A stretch of 64,000 nt of DNA from Marsupella aquatica (GCA_973895155.1 OZ316892.1:5704001-5768000), one strand, 5' to 3'. Numbered from the stretch's first letter, positions 22,996 through 35,503 are shown. Notes: a model not told the origin generated them from the letters alone. Numbers and translations are program-made.

Positions 22996-25900
22996 ATGTG
23001 TGTAGAAAAGGCATCCAGGGGGGATATTGATCCCTCCCGATGGTCTGTTGATCAACGTCCTTTTGTTTGGGCATCAACTTCTCAACTGACGAATGACAAA
23101 GTCCCAGGATCTCCTCTCTGGACCACCTGGACGGATGTTTCCCAGAGCCCAGTAACTTCTCTACCGTACGCACCATACGCATCAGGGTAAGCATGATCGC
23201 TATTAAGGTTTTGACAGGTTGGTCTGCTTGCAATTAACCCGGTTGTTTTTCTCTCAGCAGACCGTATGAGTGTCCTTGGTACACTATCGCCATTTTTCTT
23301 GTCATGTTCGGTCCGTTCCGAGTGTCACCGTAAACTTTTTAGTGCTAGGCTCTGCTCAAGGACTTGCACATTGAAATCTTTTGGGATGTCAGTGTAAAGA
23401 CTACATTCTCTCCAGTCAGCGAGCTACTGGGATGTCGGCTTGTATACGATGAGCATTCTTCCCAGAGTTTCCTCTCTCATAGCTCTCATTTAGACTCAAT
23501 CCTTGGAAGAATTGTTTAAATGATCAGAAAATGACCTTTGTGAGGGGAATATAGCAATGCAGACTTCTGGCCAGTACATTTGTGTGTCGATCAATGAGTT
23601 TTGCTTCCTTGTATGACTGAAGTCATCGAAGGAGAACGGAGTTCCTGATTGTGTCCATTGCAGTGAAATTCTTTTCATTGGTGACGCATTGATACGCTCG
23701 TTCGCATTTGTGACATATGGTTTCGCAACACATGCTCGACCTCGGAGTCCAGTGCTCCACTCCATTGGCACGCATTTCTTATCTTTGGGTTCAAGAATCT
23801 GTCGGCCAGCCTTCCTATCTGTCGCCTTTGTAAAACAGGGGGCACTTTTGGGTTTGATTAATCGAGTGATGAAGTAAAATGCGCTCATTCAAAAGGCCGA
23901 TAGCCGGGCCTTCAGCGCATGGATACTGTAGACGTCCGTGTTGATTCACTCTGAAACCCCATTGATGGACTCTTTGAGAATCTCGAGCCACTTCCGATAT
24001 CATGCTTCTGCTGGTACTCGCTTACTGATGGTCTCGTGCCGCTGGTCACAGAAGTTCTCACGCTGCGCTTAGAGATCCCGGGATCGTTTAAGTTGAGCTT
24101 GGTGCTATCGGGATTTCACAGCTCAAGAGACTCTGGCCATTAGCGGACTTGGTGTACTCCTGGATTATGTCGATCAGGTACTCCATCGAGTCCTGTCCAT
24201 GAGGGACCTGGCTCTCCAATCATGCCAAATGTGTAGATTGGTAGGTTTGAAATCCCTGTAATGTCGATCGTCCTCTGCAGCATTATTCATGCCTGCCGCA
24301 TCAGTTTCTGCACCCCGTTGAAGTTTATTTGTTATTCTCGTTTCGGTGTGAACGATCCAACATATCGTCAGTCGTAGTGGTTCCACTCACTTCAGGACGA
24401 GACTGACGGGAACTATTATTCCGCCATCGGTGATAGCAGATTGGCGACGACTGGAGGCGAAGCTGAGTCGGACTTGAAAACCTCGGAGTGCTCTACTCCT
24501 GTGCCGAGAGCAGGGAAAGTACTGCAGTCCAGGGTATGGGAGCCCGAGCTGAGTGGTGGGCAATCCACGGCACCCACAATGAGATCCGTCTTCCGTTGTC
24601 CACAATCGTTTCCTGCAAGCAGTGTGGGGATCCTGCAGTCCAATATGAGGATAACATTTATGCCTGTTGTTCAAGAGTTGACCGATGTCCGCCATTCAGT
24701 AGATGTGTGGGAAATCTCGACGTCTAAGGAGGGTGGGTCTCAAAGGTCGTCATCTTGGGTCGAGGACCTGATTGAACAGGATCGTGTGCAAAATGCCGCT
24801 CCATTGAGATCTGCACTCAGTAGCGGCAGCGCATACACGGGAAAAACCTCGAAAATTATTCATCACGCTACGCATAGCAGTCGGCCTCCTAATACAAATA
24901 AAGCACAACGTGCTACTGCTTCCAAGGATACAGCGTCTGTGATTGAGAGCCTATCAGACAATGATGATCAATCCGATGAGGAAGGAGTTCAGGTTGTGAC
25001 CGAGAAGCGTCGAAAGCGGTATGTTCAGTCACCCAAGTTAAAAAGCAGTTATCTCTTTTGAAGTACAAATTTCTTTGCAAGCTTGAAATTTGCCACAGAG
25101 AGAACATTTACATGATCATGGAACTGACTCGCGCCTTGAATGTCACTTTCAATCCAGAATGCTGTCAAACCGTGCCTCCGCTCAGCGGTCAAGGCAGCGA
25201 CGTCAAGAAAGACTGGATACACTAGAAGTCCTGGTGAGCATCTTATCAACTCATGCCTACCATATATAGCTGTTATTGAAATTACTGGGCTGAAGCTTCG
25301 GGTCCACTTACTGAACAGAAATGGGTATGCTTTTCTACCCATGACCCTGACGTTCATGTTTGATATGTCTAACTAAATGAAAGAACTGATAAGGGAATCT
25401 GACGTCCAATCTGGGGGGCATTCCTCATCAGTGACAAATTGCTTGCTAACAAATACTTCCTTTAGATTACTGTCACGTCACAGAGCAGGCTTTCAACAGG
25501 CCAAGAAGATTTTAATTATCAGGAGTTGGTGAACGTCTCTGATCTAGTGCTCTGCATCATCTGCAGGTTGCAGAGCTGCGGGTGGAGAACGCAGCGTTGA
25601 GTCGGAGGGCAAACCTGGCTGCCTTGGCGGCCAAGAAGACCGAGAAGGAGAACAAGACATTGCGAGATCGGTTGGGGAAAAAGGAGCCCCTCCCGTTGTC
25701 TGACACTTCGAATGAGAGTGACAAGACCACTGAGAACTCGGACATGGCTGGGAACAACAACAACAATGGAGGAGCTGCACGGCCGTATGGAGCATCCATC
25801 GAACCGACGAGGAATCATGGCTCGTCCTCTGGTGACACCGGAGAAACTAATGGTGACGACAGCTACTCCCGACCGAGCTCTCCGGCTTCGAAAATCAGAC

Positions 25901-26238
25901 GTGACTACGACAAAGCCGGCAAGGATAATTCGAAAACTTGGAACGACAACATATCCAGTAGCAGCTTCGACTTCGAGTTGAACTCTGACCCCATGGAGAG
26001 CGATGCAGAAGCCTTTTGCGGCGGCCGGGGCCGCCGCGAAGGACCTATGAACAAAGAAGCCGAAGTTCCTGAGGTTGTAAATGCAAAGGATTTGTACCAG
26101 TCTGCAATGATGAACTTGTCGCGGACGTCTTCATTTCGAAACCTCGACTCCTTTGGTATAGAGATGGACAAGAAGAACTTGGACTCTAGATCCGTCGAGG
26201 ATATCTGGCTGGAGAGCTTGGCTAACTGCTTGACATAG
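22996..26238 (+). CDS. bZIP transcription factor (multi-exon)
   Basis: Three 3' exons join in phase. An exon opening at about 24396-24440 ends at 25018 (donor GTATGT); then 25158-25233; then 25567-26238 (TAG). The joins create a basic region KRRKRMLSNRASAQRSRQ with the invariant N-x7-R, then R-x9-L and heptad leucines at LDT-L, AE-L and AA-L, a short zipper ending in alanines. The last exon adds an Asn/Ser-rich acidic tail ending LESLANCLT. A likely first exon runs from the ATG at 22996 to 23186 (donor GTAAGC) and encodes a Ser/Pro/Trp-rich stretch; it can splice in phase to 24440, but another small exon between them is not excluded. The N-terminal half contains SSSWVEDLIEQD. The basic region mixes features of plant bZIP groups C/S (MLSNR) and E (SAQRSR), so no group is assigned. 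Expected role: dimeric DNA binding at ACGT elements. Confidence 0.8.
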
Positions 26239-27779
26239 GTACTGTAGCTGCAGCGGAAATTGAATGATTCTCCCACCTATTGTAATACAGCAACCCACGG
26301 TATGAATCACTATAGATATCACACAGTATTACGCGCACCACGCAGGAGCTCTTCTGATCGATCGTCGACGAGGACTTTTACCTGCGCGCAGCCAAGACGA
26401 TTGCGAGCTGTGATCGAAAGCTAGCATCCAAACTTTTGAGCCAAGTTAATGGTTACGTAGGCTCCAATGGAGCCTTGACCTTGATACTCCGTGTTCGTTT
26501 ACAAGCTTCTTTGATGTGATCCCGCATCGTGCGTACATGTACTACTTGGTTTATCGAGCTCTTTTTCTGTGATCGATATTATTCGTTGTTTGGCCTCAGA
26601 TGAACGAATCGGTGGTATGAGCGTAGGGTCAGCATCTGGTGCCCCATACGAGTATTCTACATTCTTAAAAATTTTGGAGCAACACGGAAACAATCGTCGA
26701 CGCTCTTGCGGTTAACTACTTAAATTTTGCTTCTCATCTCTTAGTGGCTCAAATGTAGGAACGATCACACGTGGGGCATCTGGACACACGCAGACAACTG
26801 AGGTTCAATAAGTTTACTATGCACGTACAATTCGTGAAATTTGTCCGCGAACGTTCCAACTCCATGATTATTTTACTTTCATCACTTATTAATTTTTCCC
26901 TCCACATCTTTTGTTCAGCTTCTTGTCAATAAAGATTTCTGAGTAATAATGCCGCTTGTTCAGCTCTGTCAGTGAAGATTTTTTACTAATGATTCCGCTG
27001 TAATTGTGGATCTCTTGAGTCCACGGTTTGTATATGTTATTCGTTTGATATACTCTCCGGTAGGCCTCGAGAAGCCCTGACATCTACAGTACACGTCTTC
27101 GGTTGCATTCATCTTTTCAATCGTTTCCTCTCAGGTGCCTTCTAGAACGGACTTCAATCACTATATCCACCGCGAAAACCTTCTGTCTCCAAATTCCTTA
27201 CCTCGTTACTATCACAATTGGTCTGGATTTCCAGACTCTCTTGATGCTATCAAATTGGTATCAAACTTTGTCAATCCGATTTTGATTCTAACTTATGGGG
27301 ATTCAAACCCTTGATGTTGAGGGTAGGTAATCTACCAACTTTGAACCTCGACAGGTAACCTGTAGACTTTATTTCACAAGTGAAGTGACGGAATGGAGCA
27401 ACGGGACAGGAAACTGGGTCTATCTATGTGCTAAGTCAAAATCTGCCGAAACGAGTTCCTCGAGCCGAGCACCCACTGGCTCATCAGGAAAGTGCCCTAC
27501 TTTTTGTCAGTACGACTCGATCATTTTGAGAGTGGACAGGGGACAACTGAATCCGGACGAGCTTCACAACAACTTCAGTTCGCATACTGCATTTTTTTCT
27601 TCCCCCCTTAAAAGCCAAAAGCACACCCATCAAACAGAGCATGCAATTCTATGTAGGGTAATACAAGAGAAATACCCACTGATCCTGTAGGGCAGTACAA
27701 GGGAATAATACCCACTGATCCTATAGGGACCCAAGCCATGAGGGAGAGAGGGTTGAACTAGGGCCCCAAAGAGGACCAA
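26239..27779. other. Gene-less stretch, includes the bZIP 3' region
   Basis: The first few hundred bases are the likely 3' UTR and terminator region of the bZIP gene. No other gene seen. The 101-codon frame at 27385-27690 has no family likeness. Confidence 0.4.
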
Positions 27780-27925
27780 CCAGGGGCTGAGGATAAACCA
27801 GGACTCACATCTCTACACACCACACACACATACCCTCCACATCTCTTGGAGGGGGGATTAAACCTAGGACCTCTCTGTTCTAGGCTCATCCCTTGGCCAA
27901 CTGACCGAAGCCAGTTTGCATTCTA
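27780..27925 (-). mobile_element. tRNA-derived SINE head (copy 2)
   Basis: On the minus strand CAGTTGGCCAAGGG (27891-27904) resembles an A box and AGGTTTAATCCCCC (27852-27866) a B box. Beyond the B box comes GGAGG and a CACACCACACACACATACCC stretch on the plus strand, the same order as in the SINE-like segments at 15.0 kb and 55.4 kb. Degenerate; no intact tRNA fold. Confidence 0.4.
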
Positions 27926-28084
27926 CATAACACAATCATCGTAGGTGCCAAACATGGTAGAAACCAAGTCGTCTTTGTTCTCCATCCTCTAGTTGATAAT
28001 TCCAGTTCTCCGTCCAATTCATGTCCCCAAACTAGTCAAAATGTGCTGCCAAAATTAATTATCAGGTTGCCCCCTTTTGTGTTT

Positions 28085-28590
28085 GGACTGGGTAAACTAG
28101 ACTACCCTAACTCAAAATGACACTTGGATTAGTGCGGCTACATGTGGAGACTCATAATTTGTCCAAGCTAACCCAGCCCAACAATAAAGTGGAGGAAATG
28201 AATACCCAAATATGGTAGTTTTTGCTTGCAGTAAGTAGTCTGCCCAAGCATTGGGGTGAGTGTTGGATGGGGAACCTAGTACCTGAGATCATGCGGGATT
28301 GATTCACAAACATATGGAGGGTCATGATTTGCCGGTGGCAACCCCCTCCAATGGTACTTTCAACCTGGACCAGGTTCCCCCACAAACATATGGAGGGTCA
28401 TGATTCGCCGGTGGCAACCCCGTCCAATGGTACTTTCAGCCTGGACCAGGTTCCCCCATCCAACACTGGCACCCAAAGGCTTGGATCCACTACTGTCTAC
28501 CAGCAGCTTGATAATGATTATAAGTTAATTTTTGGGCCAGGCTAGTAATTAGATCAGTTTTGGGGGTTAGGATAGTAATACATAGATTTT
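28085..28590. mobile_element. Fold-back element with an internal 76-bp tandem duplication
   Basis: Outer arms are imperfect inverted repeats: GTGTTGGATGGGGAACCTAG (28259-28278) against CAGGTTCCCCCATCCAACAC (28447-28466), and further out CTACCCTAACTC near 28100 against GGGTTAGGATAGTA near 28565. Between them a 76-bp unit is duplicated at 28305-28380 and 28381-28456, each with CACAAACATATGGAGGGTCA. No coding sequence. Probably a fold-back type non-autonomous DNA element; no target duplication was identified. Confidence 0.5.
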
Positions 28591-29011
28591 CTCTGAATGC
28601 AGGGCTTTTGAGCGACCTTATTCCCTAGGTCTTTTCAATTTTAATACACCAAAGCCACATACTCAAACTTACTCAAAACTACATCACAAATGTTGAGACC
28701 CTGATTGCTCTCCCTCTTGGCGGGGTTTCTTGTTGGATTGGTGGGTATCCCCATCAGGGTTGAAACTAGATCAGTTATCATGATAGGAACTCAGCACCTA
28801 GTTGAAAGAGAAAGATTCCTTGCTGACTGATACCCGATAACTCGGCAAACTAATTTGTGAAAGATGCCGTATATATATAGCATTGCATGCTTCAAATATA
28901 ATAATTGTCGATTGATAAAATAAAAAAGGGTGGATGTCTTTCCCTTAAAGGCAAAGAATGTAAAATAAAATATTGAGTAACATTGCATTGCAGCAGTGCA
29001 TGTAGCACTAC
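28591..29011. other. Gene-less stretch left of the Harbinger element
   Basis: AT-rich non-coding DNA. Its last bases before the transposon are GCACTACAGT, whose final AGT is the left target duplication. Confidence 0.4.
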
Positions 29012-29014
29012 AGT

Positions 29015-29038
29015 AGGGCGTCTCAAAGCTGGCCCGTA
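29015..29038 (+). repeat. Left terminal inverted repeat of the Harbinger element
   Basis: 24 bp, exact reverse complement of 37107-37130; divergence starts at the next base. Preceded by the AGT target duplication. Confidence 0.9.
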
Positions 29039-29533
29039 ACCAAAAGTTATGGGCCAGCCAAGCAGCCCATAACGACACTTGCGGGCATCACTTATGGACC
29101 GGATAATTAGCCGGTCCCTTGGTTTGACCCGCCCCTTAAGGAGCTACTTACGATGCCTTACCCGCTCAAAGTAGGAGTTAAGTATCCCTCCCCTCTCGGA
29201 CAGTACTTGGCCGTAAGGCGCTGAAATGTGCCACGACAGTCCTGAACCCAGGTGCTCCTCATAAGTGTCCCGTCGTTTCCCAGCGAAGCTATCGCCATAG
29301 TTTCTGTTGTTCAAATTTCAAATGCACCTCTTCCCCACCAAAGCGATTATCCAGAGCTTCATTTAGCTTCAACGTCGGGCTCCATGGCGATGGTCAATGT
29401 AGCTCTGTCTCCAGAACATATAGGTGAGACTCATCCAGATATCAGAGAAATTGCTATTTGATTGTACGTGCAGACCGCTAGAGAAGGTGTAGAGAAATCG
29501 ACAGAAGCTGCTCCTCCCAATTCGTGTACAACC

Positions 29534-30951
29534 ATGGCACAATCAGGCAGCCAAGGTCATGTGAGAGCAAGGAGTTCATTCCAACCTCCACGGGCTAACT
29601 CCAGCAATGCCCCCTGTATAGGTGATAAATTCAGGCTGAAGGATCATGACTACGAATGCATCGTTTCATACTTGGAAATTCCAGAGAATTTCCAAGCAAT
29701 TACAGGTGGAGGAAGGAAGACTCGAGTGGGTGGAAAGTATCAAAGCGAGACAACACTCTTCAAATCCATGCTTGCTGCAATGCAACATCATGGCTTTCCT
29801 AAGGAGATCACTGCACCAAATTTGACAAAGAGATTCCAGAGGTATGTGAAGCGGTACAAAGAGGCAAGAGAGGTGAAAATGCAATCAGGTGGAGGGCTGA
29901 ATGAAGACGAGTTGGAAGCAGGGATTACATTGGAGAGCAAACTAAACCTATTGTGCCCACACTTTGAAAGAATGCATGCAATCTTTGGGGAGCGACCGAA
30001 TGTGGCACCACCAGTGGAAGGGGACTGTGGAGTTGAGGATTCCGACCTTGTCTTTCCTGACACCAATGTTGAATCAGATTATGAGTCAGCATTTGGTAAT
30101 GAGAATGATAATCCCAATGTTTATCATGTCCCTTCCAACACTACCATCGTTCTTCAAGGTACTGGGCATTTACCTTATTGATTGTTGTACTTCAATTTCT
30201 TCAATTACAGAACAACAGAATGTTCATTTGCTCACATTTGTCATTTTTCTCTGTTGTAGACACACCAGTGCCAACACCTGGGCAATCAATCCATAATGCT
30301 CCTCAGGTGAGGCCAACACCAGAGACTCTTGCAAATGTAAACTATGGCAATTCTTTCTGGACCGAATTAGAGCAGATGGCATAAATTGGTAAGCATGTAC
30401 ATAACTGCACATGTGCAACATGTACATAGTCTTGCCCAGTTGAAGTTGGTGAAAATCGACCAATGCAGGGTCCACCATGTACTCCAACTGAGTTCAACAC
30501 CCCAGCCAAGTCTGTTTCAGAGGCCATGCCTCCTCCAACAGGGAAGAAGCCTGCAAAAACACCACCGGCTGGACAGAAGGATTTGCACAACACTTCCAAG
30601 ACAAACTTTGCTGCCATATATGCAGACAGGAACAACATGAAGGCAGACTACCGAAAGGAATTAATTCAAAGTCGAGATCGATGGAAGACCCAAGAGCTAG
30701 CAGATCGGAGGGAGGCCAGGGTGGACGCTGCATTGCAGGCTGCAGCACAGAAGAAACTTGATCGTAAGCACCAGTTTGCTATTGAAGCAAAAGCTGCCGA
30801 AAATGCACGAAAGAGACTTCGATCAGACCAAGAGCATGCACAGGAGATGGCACGGCAAGCACAAAGAGCTGCTCTTTTGACTACTCTACTCGGTAGTAAC
30901 AAGACTCTTGCCGAAATAAAGGAGTTACTGCCCCTGGTGAAAGAGGACTAG
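29534..30951 (+). CDS. Harbinger-associated Myb/SANT-like DNA-binding protein (3 exons)
   Basis: The start ATG at 29534 has a strong context (ACCATGGCA). Exon 1 runs to 30158 (donor GT at 30159), exon 2 is 30260-30306 and exon 3 is 30469-30951; the phases agree and give 384 residues. Residues about 35-120 look like a Myb/SANT-like trihelical domain, with spaced aromatic and basic residues (DYECIVSYLEIPENF, LFKSMLAAMQHHGFP, LTKRFQRYVKRYKEA). The middle is acidic. Residues about 265-384 form a long Lys/Arg/Ala/Glu-rich coiled coil (KTQELADRREARVDAALQ, ARKRLRSDQEHAQEMAR). In this superfamily such a protein is needed together with the transposase to bind the ends and bring it to the nucleus. An alternative reading through the exon 2 donor ends at a TAA at 30382-30384 and would drop the coiled coil. 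Confidence 0.7.
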
Positions 30952-31127
30952 TTTTGGTTCCAAGCAATTTAGACTTCCATTCATGTTGCATGTGTAGTAG
31001 GTGCCAAACTGTACAAGTATGAGTGTAAAAGACCAAAATCCATATTATTAATAAAGGTGGTACATGTTGTTATACATTCGTGGTCAAATGTCGCCCTCAG
31101 TTTTCACTGTCAAATGCCTTGTAAACT

Positions 31128-31230
31128 ATGGAATCTCATAATCGCGACATTGCGACATCGCGACATCGTAGATACTTGAAATCTTGGAATGATGATATCA
31201 TGACATCGCAACATGATTCATCTGCGACAT
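31128..31230. repeat. GCGACATCG repeat cluster inside the Harbinger element
   Basis: TTGCGACATCGCGACATCG and variants (CATGACATCGCAACATG, CTGCGACATTT) lie between the convergent genes. The same motif returns in and near the transposase intron (about 34705-34815: TTGCGACATGG, CGTGACATCGCGACATC, GGCGACATCAC). The function is unknown. Confidence 0.5.
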
Positions 31231-31444
31231 TTGTACTGACAAAAAGTGAATTGAGAAACCTCTCCTCAAATGGCAACTATGCGGATCACTTATTCTTTTG
31301 CACTATGGGATTAGGCTGAGGTGGTGGTTCTCTCGTAATGGAATTACGAGACACAACTTCCAAAATTGCTTCCCTCACATCAGTATGATGTGTTGAAAAA
31401 GGGAGAGACTTCAACTGTACTCCATAACTAATCAGTGGCAAATG

Positions 31445-33598
31445 TCAACGTACGAACATGTACTGAACCCGAGTGGCCTCCATAGCAGCTCCTATGGCAT
31501 CCCAATTTGTGAAACTAGTATAGTAAACTTTCGGAAATCTCTTCAAGTATGCATCTGTATCAACCAAGTCCAGCTCCATGCCATGAAACATTGCCATAGT
31601 TCTAGTGAAAAAATTGATGTAACTTCTTATCTGTGTCGTGGAGATGTCATCCCACTTCTGCTGACACACATGCCGAGGGGTGAAGGGCACAATGGTGTTC
31701 ACAAGATCCCTTGGGAGATGCCCAACCGGATTTGTCCTATTCGTCTGATTCAAGAAGTTCATCATGAACCTCAAAGAATATGCAGGCAAGTTCCCAAAGA
31801 AAGAGCAAAGGAGCTCACTGTCCTCCACTTGTAGGTCCCCGTACAAGACCATCACTGTTAGTGTGGGTCGGAAATGTTCACCTTCTTGCCAGAACTCATC
31901 AAATTGAGCTAACTCAATCTGAAAAGGTGCCAGTACTGGGAGGTTGAATATGAATTGACATTCACCTTTCTTCAACTTGTAAAACCTCCAGAACTCATTG
32001 ATTGGGCCATTCATAGTCGACACCAGCGCACATAAATTTGCAAATCTCTTCAGTTGTTGTACTGGAGTCACCGATTCCACTCGAATGGTTGGTGTGAAGG
32101 TTGTTTGTGTAGCTTCATCCACCATTTCCCTAAACTGCTTCCTTTGCATTGGGGGCTTAGCTGGAATTGAACTGAAAACAAATTTTAACAGAGCCACAGT
32201 ATTGGGTTCTTGCCCAATGGGGACCTTTGTAACAGGGAGCTGCACAATTGGCTCCAACACAGGCTCCATCACATCCGTTTCAGTTGCTACAAGCAATGTG
32301 GGAGGACTATTTCCAACAGGTAAATAGTCAGACATAGGACTGAATCCCTCACTCAAATCCTCAGCTCCTTCCCTATAAGCATCGCATAATGATGGTCCTG
32401 GGCTGTGCAATGGAGTTCGAGCTTTTGAAGGAGGAAGTAAATCAAACAGCATATCCAAAATTTTCTCCCGTGGACAACTAAGAATGTACATGGCCTGCTG
32501 CACAATGTCGGTATTAATCCTAGCCTCACATGCCTCATTGGCACTCGTTGGAGTCCCTCCCAGGCCACGTGGAGAGGCATCTGGTATCTGCAAATCTCGG
32601 CCTTCGAAGTCATCAGTGTCTGCCTCTGCATCGCAGTGGCCTCCAATGCTCATATTGTCATTGTCCACGTTCTATTCAATGTCCATTGGTTGCAGACCAT
32701 CATCAGCCTCCACTTCAAGTCCAGCTAAATCGCTATCGGATTCTGCATGACTGTCGGGTTCTGCATCGCTCTCGTGTTCTGCATTGCTCTTGGGTTCTGC
32801 ATCGCTCTCGGGTTCTGCATCGCTCTCGGGTTCTGCATCACTCAGGAGTTTTGCATTGCTCTTGGGTTCTGCATCGCTCTCGGGTTCTGAATCGCTGTCA
32901 GATTGTGATTGCCAATCGTCTGGCACCTGAATCCCGATGTGCGCTATTAACTGCTTCCTCACCCGTTTCTCAGAATCCAATAAGCAGTTCCCGTACCAAT
33001 ACAATTGCGCTAGGTAGTTTTGCAAGTATGTTGGTTTCCCCAAGGCCAGATGCTTCAGCTGATCAAAAATTACATTCCTCAGCAATAGAGCCCAATTTAT
33101 GGTGCTTATCCCCTTCCAAGCTGCTATTATAGTATTTGCCAGGTTGACAGGTGCCACAGACGACTTCCTTGGATGGAAAATTGGGACTAGAAATTGCATC
33201 AGAAGGCAGCAGTCATGGTCGATGCACTGGCTGACCTTCCAACCACAACTCGTTTTCCTTCCCCCACCAAAATACGAGTCAGACAAGGTATTGTGTTTAG
33301 AGTAAAGGCCTTCACCTTCCCAAGGGCATTGAAAAGCATCAGCTACAAAGTGGAGACTCCATTCCTGTGGTTTGCCTCTAACACCGTCGGTCGCATGGGA
33401 CCTCCTCGGCCTTGGAACTAACATTTCGTCAACGTAAGAGATAGATAGCACGCCCCAAGGAATGAACATCAATGTCGTCAGTTTCATTTTCCCCAACATT
33501 CCATGCAACTTCTTCACATCCTGTAGCGACGTTGGGAGCTCCGCCAAAACCTTTTTAGGTACTGCAACGACGTCCGGCTCCTCATGCACAGTCACCAT
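31445..33598 (-). pseudogene. Large unknown Harbinger-borne ORF interrupted by one in-frame TAG
   Basis: From the ATG at 33598 the frame runs 308 codons to a TAG at 32674-32672 and then continues in the same frame for 408 more codons to a TGA at 31445. A single amber codon therefore splits an otherwise open 717-codon gene. I do not recognise the family. The first ~220 residues are globular, with aromatic-rich stretches such as INWALLLRNVIFDQLKHLA and NYLAQLYWYGNCLL. Residues ~230-295 are an acidic tandem repeat of SDAEPESDAEPKS type, just upstream of the TAG. The second half is again globular (GECQFIFNLPVLAPFQIELA, LRFMMNFLNQTNRTNP). It is either a recently killed gene or a readthrough-controlled one; an intron removing the TAG was not seen. 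It lies tail to tail with the Myb/SANT gene. Confidence 0.55.
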
Positions 33599-34061
33599 CG
33601 CGGCTTCAAAAAAAGTCAGTTCTCAATGTTGGGCAGCTGCGCATTGCGGTATGAAGGCATTTCAATACCACATTTGGCTGTGCGGAGGTTTAAGCAAAAC
33701 GCGCCCAAAGTTCAAAGCAAGGTTTAGGGTATTGGGTACGTATGCGCGTTGGTGGGAAATATACCTTCTGAAATAAACACTTGTTGTACAATACTGTTAA
33801 TTGAGTTGGTATACCGCCACTCAATATTGAAAATGAGCCTCTCTGTATCACTGCATAGGCCAATATGAAAATGCAAATGTACGTGCCTAATAACAATGAA
33901 ATAAAATGCGAGACAGTGGGGAAGGTGAAAAACAAATACCGGAATGGGTATTAGAAGAAACATTTCATAGAATTATCTTTGGTTCCTCCCACATCCATAA
34001 TTATTTAGTAGGATGCTGCCACAATAAATTTAAATACACTAGTTTTAGTGTTCTCAGCGAA

Positions 34062-35465
34062 TTAACGCATTGTATCTAATACTCGATGGAGGCATCCTCC
34101 TGGCTGTCTATGGAAATGTAATGCATGCGTCATGACAGTTGATTGCAATCCGAGTCTACGTCGTGCTGCAGCTGCACTACTGCGATTGTTTCGGTAATGA
34201 AGCAAGTTCGGTGCATCATTATCAAAATCATTTTGTTCCTCCACTTCTAACTCCCCATCTTCATCTATCCACAAATCATTTCTGCTAATAACAAAATTGT
34301 GTAATTTTGTACACATTAGTATCCAATGTACGAGCCACACACAATCTTTGTTCTCCTTCAGTTGAATCCGCATTTCCTTCAACGAATGCCAACGTGACTT
34401 CAGTACCCCAATGCAATGCTCATTTGTTACCCTGGCAGTTGCAACACACATGTTGAATTCCTCCTTCTCCTGGCTGCTCTCAGACCGTTTGTAGGAGCAA
34501 ACCAAATGCTCCATTATCTGGTATCCGCTGTCTCCAAGCAAGTACTGAGTTCTTCCAAAAAGGTGTCCATCATTTTGTTTGCGGTAGAGTGCTGATCTTT
34601 TATAACAAGTGAGATCTGAACAAGACCCGGGCATACCTGCATGATGCAAGTAGAGTGCAATCAGTGATCATCACATGAAGGTCTTTTCACATCCAACTTT
34701 ATGATATTGCGACATGGCAAAATCATGTTATCGTGACATCGCGACATCCTAGCGAAGAACATGCTTCATTATTATCCTTCTTGATAGTTTGGTAGTCAGA
34801 CACGGCGACATCACAGAAGAAAGGAGAAGGACATGCTTACCAGTGTACATGTATAGGATCTTGCGTCTGTGATCACAAACAACTTGGGCATTTAGCGAGT
34901 ACCTTGACTTCCCGTCAAAATAACATTCTCCACCAGTTTTGGGTCTTTGAGACAAAGGGATTAACGTTCCATCTATCAGCCCAACGCAGCCAGGAAAACC
35001 TCTTTTGATAAACTCGTCTGAAATCCTTTGACGCTTTGCTCTCTTAGGCCATTTCAAGTATTCCTTCAGGGCACACTCTAAAGCGGTCACTGAGCGGGTT
35101 GTGAAATTGCAAAGTGTCCCATTACTTACTCCCCATGTAGGAATGAGACGGGAAAGGCATGCACCATTACCATCATGACCTAGCCGATCAAGAGCCACTG
35201 CAAGCTGCCAAGCAATAGGTGCCTGTGGATTGTTTGATTCGCTTTGAAAAATGGGGTGCTCCTCAATGAGGTCAACAAGTGCATAGAACGATTCCCGGTC
35301 CATTCGAGTCATTTGCCGAAACTCACGAGGAAGCATACAATCAAAAAATTGGGTTACATATTCTTTTGACTTGTTGAAGAAGATTCTATCATTCAAAAAT
35401 CTAGTGCTGTCCATGACAGCATACAATTCAAACAACTCTTCAGGATTCCCCTCCAATTCTGACAT
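34062..35465 (-). CDS. PIF/Harbinger transposase (DDE superfamily), two exons
   Basis: Exon 1 runs from the ATG at 35465 down to 34841 (donor GTAAGC) and exon 2 from 34636 to 34062; the intron join restores YMYTGMPGSCSDL in phase, and the total is 399 residues. An N-terminal helix-rich region (REFRQMTRMDRESFYALVDL) is followed by a DNA-binding helix-turn-helix-like part (WGVSNGTLCNFTTRSV). The catalytic core has D165 in GLIDGTLIP, D244 in LLGDSGYQ and E281 in TNEHCIGVLKSRW, a complete DDE triad with the usual spacing. C-terminal residues are acidic and then basic. It probably acts with the Myb/SANT-like protein on the 24-bp termini. The triad and frame are intact, so activity is possible if the N-terminus is not needed (see the upstream fragment). 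Confidence 0.85.
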
Positions 35466-35503
35466 GTCCCCACAATCATCAGAATCATCAGAAGAGTCCA
35501 GGT

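Noticed and set aside
24488-24727. Cys-rich frame (CKQCGDPAVQYEDNIYACC) that could be a zinc finger
   Set aside because: It overlaps the bZIP exon in another frame and the spacing fits no known finger.
32530-33132. 200-codon plus-strand frame with RVLHRSRVLH repeats
   Set aside because: Antisense shadow of the acidic repeat in the Harbinger-borne ORF.
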